DNA of 64,000 nucleotides from Kitasatospora sp. GP82 (GCF_029892105.1 NZ_JARZAJ010000028.1:28686-92685); one strand, 5' to 3'; counted from the first letter of the stretch, positions 16,658 through 25,899 are shown. The notes: generated by a model not told the origin, from the sequence alone. Program-made: numbers and translations.

Positions 16658-17240
16658 GAGGCAGTCCTTTCCGTCGCTGTCCGTTCGTGCCCGTGGCCGG
16701 ATACCGGCGGCGGGTTGGGACCGGTGGGGCCTCATCCGTACACGGGAGCGCCCACCACAGGGCCGCGTTTCCCCGGCCGGAGCGGCGCGCCGACTGGCGC
16801 CGACGCGGGGCTTCGTCCGGTTCCGGCTCGGGTCGCGCGGTGCTGCGGCCATGTCCCGGGGCGGCTGTCCCGGTGGCGGATGCCCGGTCCATCGCCCTCC
16901 GCAGCGCAGCCACCGTCGCCTGTGGATGTGCCGAGGTGGCCACGGTGCGGGCGAACGGCGAGGGTCGGCGCAGATCGACGCAGACCACGCTCCCGCGCCG
17001 GAGGCGGACCGCAACGAAGTCCTGCCCGCCCGGATGCCGCCAAACCCCCAGGCACAGCGCACCGGGAATCAGCAGGCCGCGTTCCCGTACGCCGCGCAGG
17101 GCGCGCCAGGCCTCCGGCTGAGCCGTGATCCTGTCGACCGCCGCAAGTGGCATCCGGACATCGCCGTGCCGGGCTGCGACCTTCTCCAACCATGCCAGCC
17201 GGAGGACCAGTTCGTCACCGTCGACCATCAGCCTGGCCAT
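16647..17240 (-). CDS. PH-like domain hypothetical protein with odd tail
   Basis: 197 residues. The first 105 or so match a small actinobacterial family with a pleckstrin-like fold: VDGDELVLRLAWLEKVAARHGDV, then VRMPLAAV, then a turn of the LLIPGALCLGVWRH type, then DFVAVRLRRGSVVCVDLR. The last 90 residues are Arg/Pro/Gly-rich, do not look folded, and are absent from relatives as I know them. They may be a read-through of an original stop into noncoding sequence, or simply a disordered tail. The downstream gene begins inside its last codons. Confidence 0.55.
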   Translation of the reverse strand: MARLMVDGDELVLRLAWLEKVAARHGDVRMPLAAVDRITAQPEAWRALRGVRERGLLIPGALCLGVWRHPGGQDFVAVRLRRGSVVCVDLRRPSPFARTVATSAHPQATVAALRRAMDRASATGTAAPGHGRSTARPEPEPDEAPRRRQSARRSGRGNAALWWALPCTDEAPPVPTRRRYPATGTNGQRRKGLPHAS

Positions 17241-18403
17241 CGCTCCGTCCCTCTTTCTCTCCGTCGCTGATGCGCCGGCGGGGCATGCCGCGCGGCCCTG
17301 ACGGCGTCGGGATCAACCGGCGGGCGAGGGGTCCGGCGCGGCCATCGGCGCCTGTGCGGCCGGCACGGCGCTGCCGCCCGGGCCGCCGTACCGCGCGCCG
17401 CGGGGGCCAGTGCACACCACTCCCCGCCGGAACGGCGTCGGTGCCATCGCGCGGGCCTCGCCGGGACCGGCACCCACCCAATCCATATACCTCCACGCGG
17501 GGCATCACGACAAGCACTCGCCCAGGTTCTGCCCAACCGCATGGAGCGAGGTTTCCCGTATCGGCACGCCGCAGGAGCCGATGGTGCCATCGTGAGAACG
17601 GGCGCGACCGGGCAGGCGCCCCTCACGACGCCCCGGTGTCGGCCCGTACCGGACCGGTGCCCTCAGGCACCCACGGCGAACAGGCGGTCCGGACGGGTGG
17701 ACGTGAGCACCCGACCGGTGCCGAGGAGTCCGCGCTCGTCTCCACCCGCTGGCGGTGAGCCTGCGCAGCCGCTCGGCCCCGACCCGGTCCTCGTACCGGT
17801 CGACGACCTCGGCGCAGGGCTGCACCGCCACCACGTCGGAGCGCGGCGTCAGCCGGGCAGTGCTGCCGGTCGCGCCGTCAGATCGGCCGTCCGGAGTCCG
17901 AGAATGTCGGTCCGCCGGCGGCAAAGTTCCGCCGGGCGGTACTCGGCGCCGCGACGTCCTCGCCGGGCGGCTGGCGGAAGTCGGCCCCCTGCTCGACAGG
18001 GGACGGCCGTCGGCCGTCGGCCTGCGCGGGAACGGAGCCGTCGGTGGCGGACTCGGAGAAAACAGGCAGCCCGAGGCTGCGGCGGTCGGTGGTCATGATC
18101 GCCAGTGTGACATCCCGCAGCCGCAGGCGTCCCACGGACCCGTCCGGCTCGCCTCCGAGACCGGCCGCGCAGCGCCCGGCTCGCGCCCCTGATCCGCACG
18201 CCGACCTCTCTCCGCGACTGTCTGCCCCTGCTCGGCCTCACCGCCGAGACCGACAAGCTGCCCGATGGGCTTCACTGACCGGCCGTCGCGGGCTCACCGG
18301 CCGGCTCCGACCGGGCGCAGATCTCCAGCTCCGGTGCAGACCCTGCTCTGCCGCCCCGAATCTCAAGGTGCCCGGCGTGGTCGGTGCCTTCACGGAAGCG
18401 GAG
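17241..18403. other. 1.1-kb gap, low-complexity, no recognised gene
   Basis: No complete gene is supported. A minus-strand passage near 17750-17850 (DVVAVQPCAEVVDRYEDRVG) and another at 17878-18096 (MTTDRRSLGLPVFSESATD...) read as protein-like, but neither has a ribosome site or a known family. They may be remnants. The rest is Arg/Pro-rich in all frames. Confidence 0.4.
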
Positions 18404-18448
18404 CTTCGGGAAGTGGACCTTCGGGAAGTGGACCTTCGGGAAGTGGAC
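18404..18448. repeat. three perfect tandem copies of a 15-bp unit
   Basis: CTTCGGGAAGTGGAC is repeated three times without change (18404-18418, 18419-18433, 18434-18448), followed by four bases of a fourth copy. The period is a multiple of three. It lies in a region without a supported gene. Confidence 0.85.
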
Positions 18449-18611
18449 CTTCAACTGCCGGGCACCACCGCAGAGCTGGGCTCGCTGCATCGGCCGAGCC
18501 GCCGGCCAACGCGGGTTGCCGAAGACCCCTGCACCACCGAGGACGGGGTCGAGGCGGCCGAGGTCGCCCTGCCGCTGGAGACCCGGGCGCCGGCGGCACC
18601 GGGTGGTCTGG

Positions 18612-19035
18612 TCAGGTGACTACGCGGATGGTCCAGAAGTCCGAGGAGAGCCCCTGCTCGGTCAGATACGCATAGGGAAGGGTGAAGTAACCGTCCAGGC
18701 CCCAGTCGGGGCCCCAGGAGTTACGCACCAGGAAGCGCTGCGTGCTGTCGTCGTACCCTACGGCCAGTACGGCATGCCCGCCGAGGACCTGGTCGCTCGG
18801 CGAAGGCATCGGAGCCTCGCCGGTCTTGGCCACCTCCGGGCTCTCGAAACTGGAGTAGACCGTGAAACCGAAGACGAACGGGAATCCGGCGGCCAGGCAG
18901 CCCTTGAGCTGGCTCAGCTCCTGAACGACGCGCTGATAGCCCGTCGCCATCGACTGCAGGGCGCCCTTGTAACAGGGCGGCGGCGGCTTCTCCCCGGCCT
19001 CTCGAGCCGCATCGGCGGCCGCGGGAAGACTACGT
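18612..19035 (-). pseudogene. C-terminal fragment of a C1 (papain-like) peptidase
   Basis: About 140 residues of the second half of a bacterial C1-family peptidase are clear: QRVVQELSQLKGCLAAGFPF, then GGHAVLAVGYDD with the catalytic His, then FLVRNSWGPDWGLDGYFTLP with the catalytic Asn, ending LSSDFWTIRVVT. The first half, with the Gln and the nucleophilic Cys (GxCxxxA-type motif), is missing. Upstream of about 19035 the frame enters unrelated low-complexity sequence with no start. The enzyme would be inactive. Seen: the His/Asn half. Inferred: a 5' deletion. Confidence 0.75.
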
Positions 19036-19249
19036 TGAGTGCCCGGGCGAGGGCACACGGTCAGCATCCCAACGATGTGTCCACCCCGCACTTCCGCGGC
19101 ATATCGGGCTGGCGGCGACCGCGAGCTCCCAGCCCTGACGCCCGCCGTTTCGGGCCCAGGACCTGCCCGGACCGGACCAGCCGGGAACCCGACGCCGCGC
19201 ACTGATGATCCGATCGGGCTCTCCTCGGCCAGCAATCCCTCGTACATCC

Positions 19250-19705
19250 ATGATTTTGCCGAGCCCGGCCAGCATCTTGGGCGGCGCGCGGTACGAGACC
19301 GAGGTGTCCTGGTACCTCTTCGCGGGGAATTGGCGGCTCTACCTCGGGGGTACCGGTGCGAGCGATGCGGTGGGGTACTACCCGGCCTCGCTGTTCGGGG
19401 GCGGCCAGCTCGCGGGCAATGCGGTGGACATCGACTACGGCGGCGAGGTCGTGGATGCCACGGCATGGCCGCCGATGGGAAGCGGCGCATTCGCCGACGC
19501 CGGCTGGCAGTTCGCCGCGTATCACCGCGATGTCTACTGCTTCCCCACGACCGGGGGCGGCCAGGAGGCGTCCTCTGCGAACCCGCAGCTCAGTCGGTAC
19601 GCCCTCGATCAACGCACTCTCGCACCCCGGCCGGTTGAGCACCCGCAAGTAAGCCATCGCCGCCTTGGCCGCCCGCTACCGCCACCGCCCAGTAGTGGAC
19701 CATGA
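19250..19705 (+). pseudogene. C-terminal fragment of a neprosin-domain peptidase
   Basis: The segment from about 19280 to 19600 matches the second half of the neprosin (DUF239) domain: WYLFAGNWRLYLGG, VGYYPASLFGGGQLAGNAVD, IDYGGEVVD, PPMGSGAFADAGWQFAAYHR. Neprosins are secreted glutamic prolyl endopeptidases. The first half of the domain and any signal peptide are absent. The ATG at 19250 is not convincing as a start, and the last 30 residues are unrelated. It abuts the broken C1 peptidase on the other strand, so one rearrangement may have truncated both. Confidence 0.65.
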
Positions 19706-19753
19706 ACCTGAGTGCTCCGTACGGACACGACCATCACCAGGAGGGGAAGAGCA

Positions 19754-20449
19754 GTGAGCGGTGTTGTTGCACAGGCCAGGAAGTCACTGGACGACATCGG
19801 CCTGACGCTGGCCGTGAAAACGGATTTCTCGGAGTTCTGCGGTCACCTGAGCGGTGCCGACGGCGCGGACGGCGTAAACCCGGCATTCGATCCGAGGCAC
19901 AGCCGCCTGTCCCCCGATTCGAGTTTCTGGATCAGCGCACAGGATCACGACGGCAGTATTGCCGGCTGCATCGCCTACCGGACGTTTCGCACCCATGATG
20001 TGCGTGATCTGATCCGGACGATGAAAATCTTCTGCGAAGAACCGTGCGCCGCCCACGCGGGCACACTGGACCTGGTGCTTCCCGCGGAGACCCCCCGGAT
20101 ATCCGGGCTGGTGGGGTTCCCCGGCGGCCTGTGGGTCAGTGCGGACTACCGTGGCAACGGAATATCGGAGCACATGATGAACGCGGTCCGGCGGGAAGCG
20201 CTCAAGCGGTATTCCCTGGACTGGGAAGTGGCGATAACGTTCAAGAAAATCACCGAGAGCGCATCCCTGCGGGACATCTACGACTTTCAGCATGTCGTGC
20301 CCTGCATAGACGGATTCTTTCCGCCGACCCGACGGGTGGAGCGCATCGCGCTTCAGTTCAGCTCGCGCACCCACCTTCTCCGCAGCCCTGCCGCTCTTGA
20401 CGAGCCCGCGCGGACAGTCGAACCGGCGCCACCGGTCGCGGTTCGATGA
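19754..20449 (+). CDS. GNAT-like acyltransferase
   Basis: A 231-residue soluble protein. The central LWVSADYRGNGISEHMMNAV carries the R-G-x-G-x pyrophosphate-binding loop of GNAT acyl-CoA transferases, and the preceding strand DGSIAGCIAYRTFR fits the fold. The N-terminal 60 residues and the Pro/Ala-rich last 30 are not assigned. GTG 19754 is preceded by a strong AGGAGGGGAAG, which decides the start. Base composition is visibly lower in G+C than the flanking genes (many AAA, ATT, TTC codons), which hints at later acquisition. Substrate unknown. Confidence 0.65.
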   Translation: MSGVVAQARKSLDDIGLTLAVKTDFSEFCGHLSGADGADGVNPAFDPRHSRLSPDSSFWISAQDHDGSIAGCIAYRTFRTHDVRDLIRTMKIFCEEPCAAHAGTLDLVLPAETPRISGLVGFPGGLWVSADYRGNGISEHMMNAVRREALKRYSLDWEVAITFKKITESASLRDIYDFQHVVPCIDGFFPPTRRVERIALQFSSRTHLLRSPAALDEPARTVEPAPPVAVR

Positions 20450-20478
20450 CACACCCGCCGGCCGGGGCGTCGCGTCTT

Positions 20479-20531
20479 TGCAGAGGACTGGTTGCAGAGA
20501 CTCCTATGCAGAGAGTCCTCTGCACTATAGG
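20479..20531 (+). promoter_or_regulatory. operator and promoter of the ArsR-type gene
   Basis: Three TGCAGAG half-sites (20479, 20493, 20507) are followed by the inverted half CTCTGCA. The last pair forms a perfect palindrome TGCAGAG-AGTC-CTCTGCA (20507-20524), and TGCAGAGGACT / AGTCCTCTGCA (20479-20489, 20514-20524) is an 11-bp inverted repeat. A -10-like TATAGG follows at 20526-20531, nine bases before the GTG at 20540. Confidence 0.65.
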
Positions 20532-20539
20532 CTGCCCGG

Positions 20540-21142
20540 GTGACCGAGGAACCCGAACGCGTCCCAGCGGCCAAGCCCACCCGGCGCATCGACGCCCGCA
20601 GCCTTCGGGGGCTGGCCCATCCGCTGCGGATGAGCATTTTGGAGGCGCTGGGCCTGGACGGCCCTGCCACCGCCACCAGCCTGTCCCAGCGGCTGGGCGA
20701 GAGCACCGGCACCATCAGCTGGCATCTGCGCCACCTGGCCGAGCACGGCTACATCGAGGAGGAGACCGGGCGCGGCACCAAGCGCGAGCGGTGGTGGCGG
20801 GCCGTCAGCGACGCCAAGCTGCTCAACCCCGCCGAGTTCCGCGACGACCCCGACACCCGGGGCGCGCTCGCGGTCTACCTGCACCAACTGGCGCAGCAGT
20901 TCTTCAGCCGCACCGTGAAGTACCTGGGTGAGGACTGGGACGGCGAGTGGCAGCACGCCGCCACCTTCTCCGACTGGCGCGACCTTCGGATGACCCCCGC
21001 TCAGCTCGCGCAGCTCAACCGGGACCTGATGGCGGTCATCGCCCGCCACACTCCTGCCCCGGGCACCGAGCCCGCCCCCGGCGCGCTGCCCGTCATCGTG
21101 CAGATCCAGTCCTTCCCGCGTAGGGAACAGGGTGCGGAGTGA
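20540..21142 (+). CDS. ArsR-type winged-helix transcriptional regulator
   Basis: A 200-residue regulator. The winged helix-turn-helix occupies residues 22-90: SLRGLAHPLRMSILEALGL, recognition helix around ESTGTISWHLRHLAEHGYIE, and wing EETGRGTKRERWWRAV. The C-terminal 110 residues are the helical dimer/effector part common to the HTH_20-type regulators of MFS pumps. It overlaps the MFS gene by four bases (GTGA), so the two form an operon and the regulator most likely represses it. A palindrome sits in its promoter. The GTG start has no ribosome site and lies where transcription should begin, so leaderless translation is likely. Confidence 0.87.
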   Translation: MTEEPERVPAAKPTRRIDARSLRGLAHPLRMSILEALGLDGPATATSLSQRLGESTGTISWHLRHLAEHGYIEEETGRGTKRERWWRAVSDAKLLNPAEFRDDPDTRGALAVYLHQLAQQFFSRTVKYLGEDWDGEWQHAATFSDWRDLRMTPAQLAQLNRDLMAVIARHTPAPGTEPAPGALPVIVQIQSFPRREQGAE

Positions 21143-22467
21143 GCCCTCGCACACGCGGTGGCCTGCTGCGGCGCCACCGCGACTTCCGGCTGCTGTGGTG
21201 CGGCGAGACCACCGGCAAGTTCGGCGCATCCGTCACCGGGGTGGCCCTGCCGCTGGTCGCCGCCTCCACCCTGCACGCCGGAACCTTCCCGGTCGGGGTG
21301 CTGAGTGCCTGTGCCTGGCTTCCCTGGCTGATCGTCAGCCTGCCGGTCGGCGTCTGGGTGGACCGGTTCCGCCGCAGGCCGATCATGCTGGCCGCTGCGG
21401 CAGTGTCCCTCGTGCTGTTCGCCAGTGTCCCGGTCGTCTCCTGGTTCGGTGGGCTGAGCATGGCCTTCCTGCTGGTGATCACTGTGCTGACCGGCACGGC
21501 GGCGGTGTTCTTCCAGACCGCCTACAGCGCCTACCTTCCCAGCCTGCTCGAAGCTGCGGACCAGCCCGAGGGCAACTCCAAACTGCAGGGCAGCGCATCA
21601 GTCGCGCAGATCGTCGGGCGGGGCACCGGTGGACTGATCGCCCAACTGGCCGGCGCGGTGAACGCGATGTTCGCCAACGCCGCGACGTTCCTCCTTTCGC
21701 TGCTCTGCCTGGCAGCCATCCGGCACCGTGAGCCGCGAGCCGGCGGGGCCGAGCGCCGGCACAGGCCGATGGTGAGCGATGTCAGGGCGGGCCTGCGGCT
21801 GGTCGCCGGCGACCGGTGGCTGCGGACGCTGACACTGTTCGGCGCCGTCTCCAACCTGGCGCTCATGGGCTACCAGTCGATTCTGGTGGTCTTCCTGGTA
21901 CGGGGCATCGGTCTGGGTCCGGGGACCGTCGGCACCCTGATCGCCGCAGCCGGCGCGGGCGGCGTCGTCGGAGCCTTCGTCGCCCGCCGTGTCGCGGGGC
22001 GGATCGGCACCGCGCGCGCGACGCTGCTGTTCGAACTGGGAGTACCCGTGCCGGCCCTGCTCATCCCGCTCACCACCGGCGGAGCCGGGACCCTGCTCTA
22101 TGTGACCGGCGGCTTCTGCGTGTCCGCCGGCGTGGTCGCCGGCAACGTCATCAAGGCGGGCTTCCAGCAGAGCTACTGCCCACCCCACCTGCTCGGCCGC
22201 CTCACCGCCAGCACAGCGTTCCTGAACTACGGCACGCTCCCCGTCGGAGCGCTGCTCGGCGGCACGCTCGGCTCCGTCCTCGGCCTCCGCGAAGCGATGT
22301 GGATCACCACAGCGGGAGTCCCGCTCGCCGGACTGATCCTGTTCTTCTCCCCGCTCCGGGGAATCCGGGACCTGCCGGCCTCCCCACCGCCTCGGAGCGG
22401 GACACTGGTTCCGCAGGATCCGGGTGGCGAACCGATCAGTGACCGCCCGTCAGCACAACGGGCCTGA
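21139..22467 (+). CDS. MFS transporter
   Basis: A 442-residue major facilitator protein with about twelve hydrophobic helices and the cytoplasmic loop signature GVWVDRFRRRPIMLAAAAVS between helices 2 and 3. It is of the enterobactin-exporter-like/MFS_3 group (opening RHRDFRLLWCGETTGKFGASVTGVALPL with its usual N-terminal helix), which commonly exports drugs or natural products. It is translationally coupled to the preceding ArsR-type regulator, consistent with inducible efflux. The C-terminal 40 residues are hydrophilic. The exported compound cannot be predicted. Confidence 0.9.
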   Translation: MSPRTRGGLLRRHRDFRLLWCGETTGKFGASVTGVALPLVAASTLHAGTFPVGVLSACAWLPWLIVSLPVGVWVDRFRRRPIMLAAAAVSLVLFASVPVVSWFGGLSMAFLLVITVLTGTAAVFFQTAYSAYLPSLLEAADQPEGNSKLQGSASVAQIVGRGTGGLIAQLAGAVNAMFANAATFLLSLLCLAAIRHREPRAGGAERRHRPMVSDVRAGLRLVAGDRWLRTLTLFGAVSNLALMGYQSILVVFLVRGIGLGPGTVGTLIAAAGAGGVVGAFVARRVAGRIGTARATLLFELGVPVPALLIPLTTGGAGTLLYVTGGFCVSAGVVAGNVIKAGFQQSYCPPHLLGRLTASTAFLNYGTLPVGALLGGTLGSVLGLREAMWITTAGVPLAGLILFFSPLRGIRDLPASPPPRSGTLVPQDPGGEPISDRPSAQRA

Positions 22468-22567
22468 CGCGCCTCGCCGAAGCCGGTTCGGCCGCCGCCC
22501 ACCGGGTCGGCCGAAGGGCCTACGCACCGATTGTCAGGAGCGGCCACCCCTGCCATCATCCGTTTCC

Positions 22568-23404
22568 ATGATCGTGAACCGCCGTACGCTGATCACGGCG
22601 CTTGCCGCAGCGCCCGTGCTGTCCACCGCCACCGCTGCAGTGAACAGCACTCCTGCGCAGGCCGCCACCGACACCTACACCTCCAACACCGCCCTCTACT
22701 CCGACAGTTCTCTGGTCGAGGGCGTGGACTACGGCCGCCGGTCCCGGCGGCACCTGCTCGACGACCCGGACCCGTCCACCCGTTCACCCTTCATCAGGAC
22801 CACCGTCATCGCCCCGCACGGCGGAGGCATCGAGGGCGGCACCTCCGAGCTGTGCCTGGCGATCGCCGGCTACCACCCGGCCGGCCTGACGCCTGCCCCT
22901 GCCGGCGGGCCGGTGCACGACTTCTGGATGTTCGAAGGCCTGCGCGTCTCCGGCAACGGCGTCCTGCACGTCACCTCGACGCACTGCGACGACACCATCG
23001 CCCGCTCGCTGTGCGCAGGCAGCCTCAACGTGCTCTCCATACACGGCTGTTCGGCCGCTCAGGCCGGTCTGGAATCAAGGGCCCGGGCGGTGCTCGTGGG
23101 CGGCCTCAACCCGGTCTTCCGGCAGTACCTGACCGAGGAGTTCGCCACGGCCGGCATCCGTGCGGCGACGGCGTCGGGCGAGGAGCAGATCGCCGGTATC
23201 TCCCCGGACAACATCTGCAACCGCACCCTGCTCGGCATGGGCGCCCAGCTGGAGATCACCACGGACCTGCGCGCCGCGCTGTTCGCGGCGGGCCGGAACA
23301 CCCGAGCGAAGCGGGCGGCCAACACCCTGCCACTCTTCTGGGCCTTCGTGCACGCCGCACGCACCGCGATCGAGCGCCTCGAGGCCGGCCAGACCGTACG
23401 GTGA
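22568..23404 (+). CDS. secreted poly-gamma-glutamate hydrolase family protein
   Basis: A 278-residue exported zinc hydrolase of the DUF867/YjqB (phage PghP-like) family, which cuts poly-gamma-glutamate. It has a Tat-type signal (NRRTLITALAAAPVLSTAT). The zinc-binding opening VIAPHGGGIEGGTSELCLAI gives the first His and Glu, and LNVLSIHGCSA carries a further conserved His. The late segment GISPDNICNRTLLGMGAQLEI is the usual NxxxRG/GxQLE-type closing motif in slightly altered form. Several cysteines suggest disulfide bonds in the mature protein. ATG at 22568; length is normal for secreted members. Confidence 0.85.
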   Translation: MIVNRRTLITALAAAPVLSTATAAVNSTPAQAATDTYTSNTALYSDSSLVEGVDYGRRSRRHLLDDPDPSTRSPFIRTTVIAPHGGGIEGGTSELCLAIAGYHPAGLTPAPAGGPVHDFWMFEGLRVSGNGVLHVTSTHCDDTIARSLCAGSLNVLSIHGCSAAQAGLESRARAVLVGGLNPVFRQYLTEEFATAGIRAATASGEEQIAGISPDNICNRTLLGMGAQLEITTDLRAALFAAGRNTRAKRAANTLPLFWAFVHAARTAIERLEAGQTVR

Positions 23405-23661
23405 GCGCCCGTGGGCCCGGCCCCGGCGGGCTGCCGGGCCCACGCGGCCGGTGCGGCGGTGAGGCCGGAGAGACAATCAGCCGGCAGGGCAGGGCGCTCC
23501 CTTGTCGCCACACGTACACGTCGGCGGCAACCCACCGCCCCGGTGGCCGAATTCGCCCGTGTGAGGGACCTGTACGGCTCCCGCTGACGGTGCGGCGGAG
23601 CAGCACCGGGAGACGACCGGGCCGTCGAGGGAGCCGACCAGGCGGTGCAGGTTCCTTGGAC

Positions 23662-24090
23662 TCAACCGGTGACCCGGCAGCCGGCCGCCGCCCGGACCGC
23701 CGGTCCACCCGGCACCTGCAACGGGAGCGGCAGGCCGACCGCGCAGGTCAGCCGCGTACGGGCCTGGACGGCGAGGTGGTGGGCGTGGCGCAGGTGATGG
23801 CTGACCACCGGCCGCAGGGCGCAGCGCAGGCGGTCGGCCGCGTCCAGAACGTCGGCGGCCTGGTGGAGGAGGTCGGCGGCTGCGCGCATCCGGGGATCCG
23901 CGGCGCGGGAGCGGTCGATGGCGCAGATGCGGGCGAGGTGGGCGAGTTCACCGGTGCCGGGGTCGTCCAGGGCCGGGGCGCCCCACCAGAGGAGTTCGAG
24001 GGCGAGGGCCTCACGTGCCTGCGCCCCGCTCGGCCCGGCCAGCGCTGCGACCGCCACCGGCTGTTGATCATCGTCCACGACTCCGGCCAT
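23662..24090 (-). CDS. helical hypothetical protein
   Basis: A 142-residue protein with strong coding bias and no signal peptide or membrane helix. It is predominantly helical (QAREALALELLWWGAPALDD, RMRAAADLLHQAADVLDAAD, VVSHHLRHAHHLAVQARTRL) with a cluster of His residues in the last helix. It contains two Cys in the middle (RICAID, LRCALR). No family or function is recognised. The ATG at 24090 was chosen because coding bias stops upstream, and an AT-rich, promoter-like patch lies at 24105-24135. Confidence 0.5.
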   Translation of the reverse strand: MAGVVDDDQQPVAVAALAGPSGAQAREALALELLWWGAPALDDPGTGELAHLARICAIDRSRAADPRMRAAADLLHQAADVLDAADRLRCALRPVVSHHLRHAHHLAVQARTRLTCAVGLPLPLQVPGGPAVRAAAGCRVTG

Positions 24091-24295
24091 CCGCCGCGGT
24101 CTAGTTTTCCAACATCCATATTTGGTATGTGATCTGACTGTACGCCAGGCAGCGACGGCCATGGACATCACCGAGCGGTCGATGGAGGGCGCCCAGAAGG
24201 CGCAGTGGTGCAGTTCGGGGGAGCGGGGCGCACCCTACGGTTGACGGTCGATCAGGCCTGAAGGCCCATCGCGCCACAGGACACCGATCGGCACC

Positions 24296-24790
24296 GTGCC
24301 CACGGCGTACGGTGCCGATCTCTCCGGCGGCGATGTCTTCACCGTCGATCCGAACGGCGCCATCTACGAGCTGACGTCCGTTCCGACCGCCGCGTCGACC
24401 ACCCCAGTGCCCATCACCTCCGTCACCTCGACCGGGAACACCTTCTACGGCGCGACGTCCGTTCAGGACAGCGGGAACTGCAACCTCCCGGCCGGCACCT
24501 GCTAACACCGTCGCGAAGTCGGTGTCACCGGCGGGCCCGGTGAACCAGGGCGACACCGTCACCTACACCGTGACCGTCAGGAACACCGGCACCACCCCCT
24601 CCCCCGGTACCTCCGCAGGCTTCAGCGACGACCTGTCGGCCGTCCTCAGCGACGCGGCCATCGTCCCCGGCCCCGTCACAGCCGGCGCCGGAAGTGCCGC
24701 CGTCCCGCTCCGGACGCCGACCATCACCAAGTCCGCGATCGAGGCCGACTTCCGGGCCCCGGGCGAGACGCTCCACTGCGGCCCGCCCCG
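24296..24790 (+). pseudogene. frameshifted fragment of a DUF11-type surface protein
   Basis: Two consecutive frames together read as one exported repeat protein. First comes GGDVFTVDPNGAIYELTSVP up to NLPAGTC with a stop at 24503-24505. Then, in the +1 frame from about 24500, comes VAKSVSPAGPVNQGDTVTYTVTVRNTGTTP, the opening of a DUF11 (isopeptide/SdrD-B-like) domain, followed by FSDDLSAVLSDAA. No signal peptide, start or cell-wall anchor remains, and the domain is cut off by the 3' end of the amidotransferase gene. It is a remnant of a larger surface or secreted protein. Confidence 0.6.
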
Positions 24791-24797
24791 TCACCCG

Positions 24798-25667
24798 TCA
24801 GGCTGCCTTCTGCGAGGCCGCCGCCTCCGGGCGCAGATCGGCGAGGGTGAGCCGGTTCGCCGGATCGTCGGGAAGCACGATCCGGCGGGTGACTTCGAGC
24901 TCCGGTCCGACGTGGAGCAACTCTCCCGGGTCCATCAGGCTCCAGTGCGGGTTGTCGTCCATCCGTTCACTGGCGACCACGACCGCGGGGGCCTTGCTCA
25001 GGTCGCGGGAGCGGACCCGCAGGCGGCCGCCAGTGCCGGCGTGGTCCAGGTGCCGGTCGCCGTGGTGTCCACCGCCGGGACGCTGGAGCACGTAGAACTC
25101 GTGGGTGTCGGGATAGCGAAACGCCCACAGTTCCTTCGGGGTGGTGAGGATGAGGTTGAGGGAGTAGACGGGGAGGTTCCGGGCGATCCAGCGGGCAGCG
25201 GTTTCGATGCCGGCCGTGATGTCACCGCCGTTCGCGCTGATTTCACGGGTGATCAGGGCGAAGAAGCGTTCGGAATCGGTGTCGCCCTCGACCAGCGCCA
25301 GGTTCTCGCCCAGGTGCCCGTCGAGGGTGTCGAGGCCCTCGATCACCCCGTTGTGGGCGAACAGCCGCCCGTCCTGGACGAAGGGGTGGGTGTTGCGGAC
25401 TTGCAGACTGCCGGTGGAGGCGAAGCGGACGTGCGCGAGGAAGGTGACGGAGTGGACCAGTCTGGCCTCTTCGGCGAAGCAGCGGTCCTCGTAGGCGGCG
25501 ATGGGCGCTTTGTGCACCTGCGGAGTGCCGTCGGCGTCGAAGTAGCCCAGCCCCGTCCCGTCAGGGTCACGGTGGCTCTGGTCGCTGAGGCTGTCAGGGG
25601 CGTCCAGTAGCCAGAAGGTCGCGCGGGTACGCCGCGGTGCGCTGCTCAGACCGAACAAGCGGCACAT
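24798..25667 (-). CDS. class II glutamine amidotransferase
   Basis: A 289-residue protein with the N-terminal nucleophile Cys2 (MCRLFGLSS) of class II (Ntn) amidotransferases, which release ammonia from glutamine. Further signatures are VRFASTGSLQVRNTHPFV (substrate Arg/Asn-His), LFAHNGVIEGLDTLDG (oxyanion Asn-Gly) and the late DTDSERFFAL. It is the YafJ/EgtC-like single-domain type with no synthetase attached. Other ergothioneine genes are absent here, so EgtC itself is unlikely. The gene appears complete and stands alone on the minus strand. Confidence 0.85.
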   Translation of the reverse strand: MCRLFGLSSAPRRTRATFWLLDAPDSLSDQSHRDPDGTGLGYFDADGTPQVHKAPIAAYEDRCFAEEARLVHSVTFLAHVRFASTGSLQVRNTHPFVQDGRLFAHNGVIEGLDTLDGHLGENLALVEGDTDSERFFALITREISANGGDITAGIETAARWIARNLPVYSLNLILTTPKELWAFRYPDTHEFYVLQRPGGGHHGDRHLDHAGTGGRLRVRSRDLSKAPAVVVASERMDDNPHWSLMDPGELLHVGPELEVTRRIVLPDDPANRLTLADLRPEAAASQKAA

Positions 25668-25899
25668 CTCGGACTCCTCCTCTGTTCGCCTGCATCGGCC
25701 GACCGGTCCGACGCCTTGTCTCTCACCCTGGGCTGCCCCGGGCGGGGCCGTGCCGAACCCGGTCGGTGGCAGCCGGGGTACCGGAGCCGATGTCCAGCCA
25801 GCCTAGAGCCTCCGGCAGTTGGGCGGCGGCGACGCGGCGGCATACGGGAACGCGGGCGACGACGGCCGTCCACGCCACCGCCCGCTGGGCTGCCGCCGG

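Noticed and set aside
17878..18096. Minus-strand ORF MTTDRRSLGLPVFSESATD considered as a peptide precursor
   Set aside because: No ribosome site, no modifying enzyme nearby and no conserved core motif recognised.
23477..23665. Small minus-strand ORF ending GGLPPTCTCGDKGAPCPAG
   Set aside because: The Cys pattern is attractive, but there is no ribosome site, the first half is poor in coding bias and I know no family; not strong enough to list.
24798..25667. Ergothioneine enzyme EgtC
   Set aside because: The family fits, but none of the other egt genes is adjacent, so the general class II amidotransferase name was kept.
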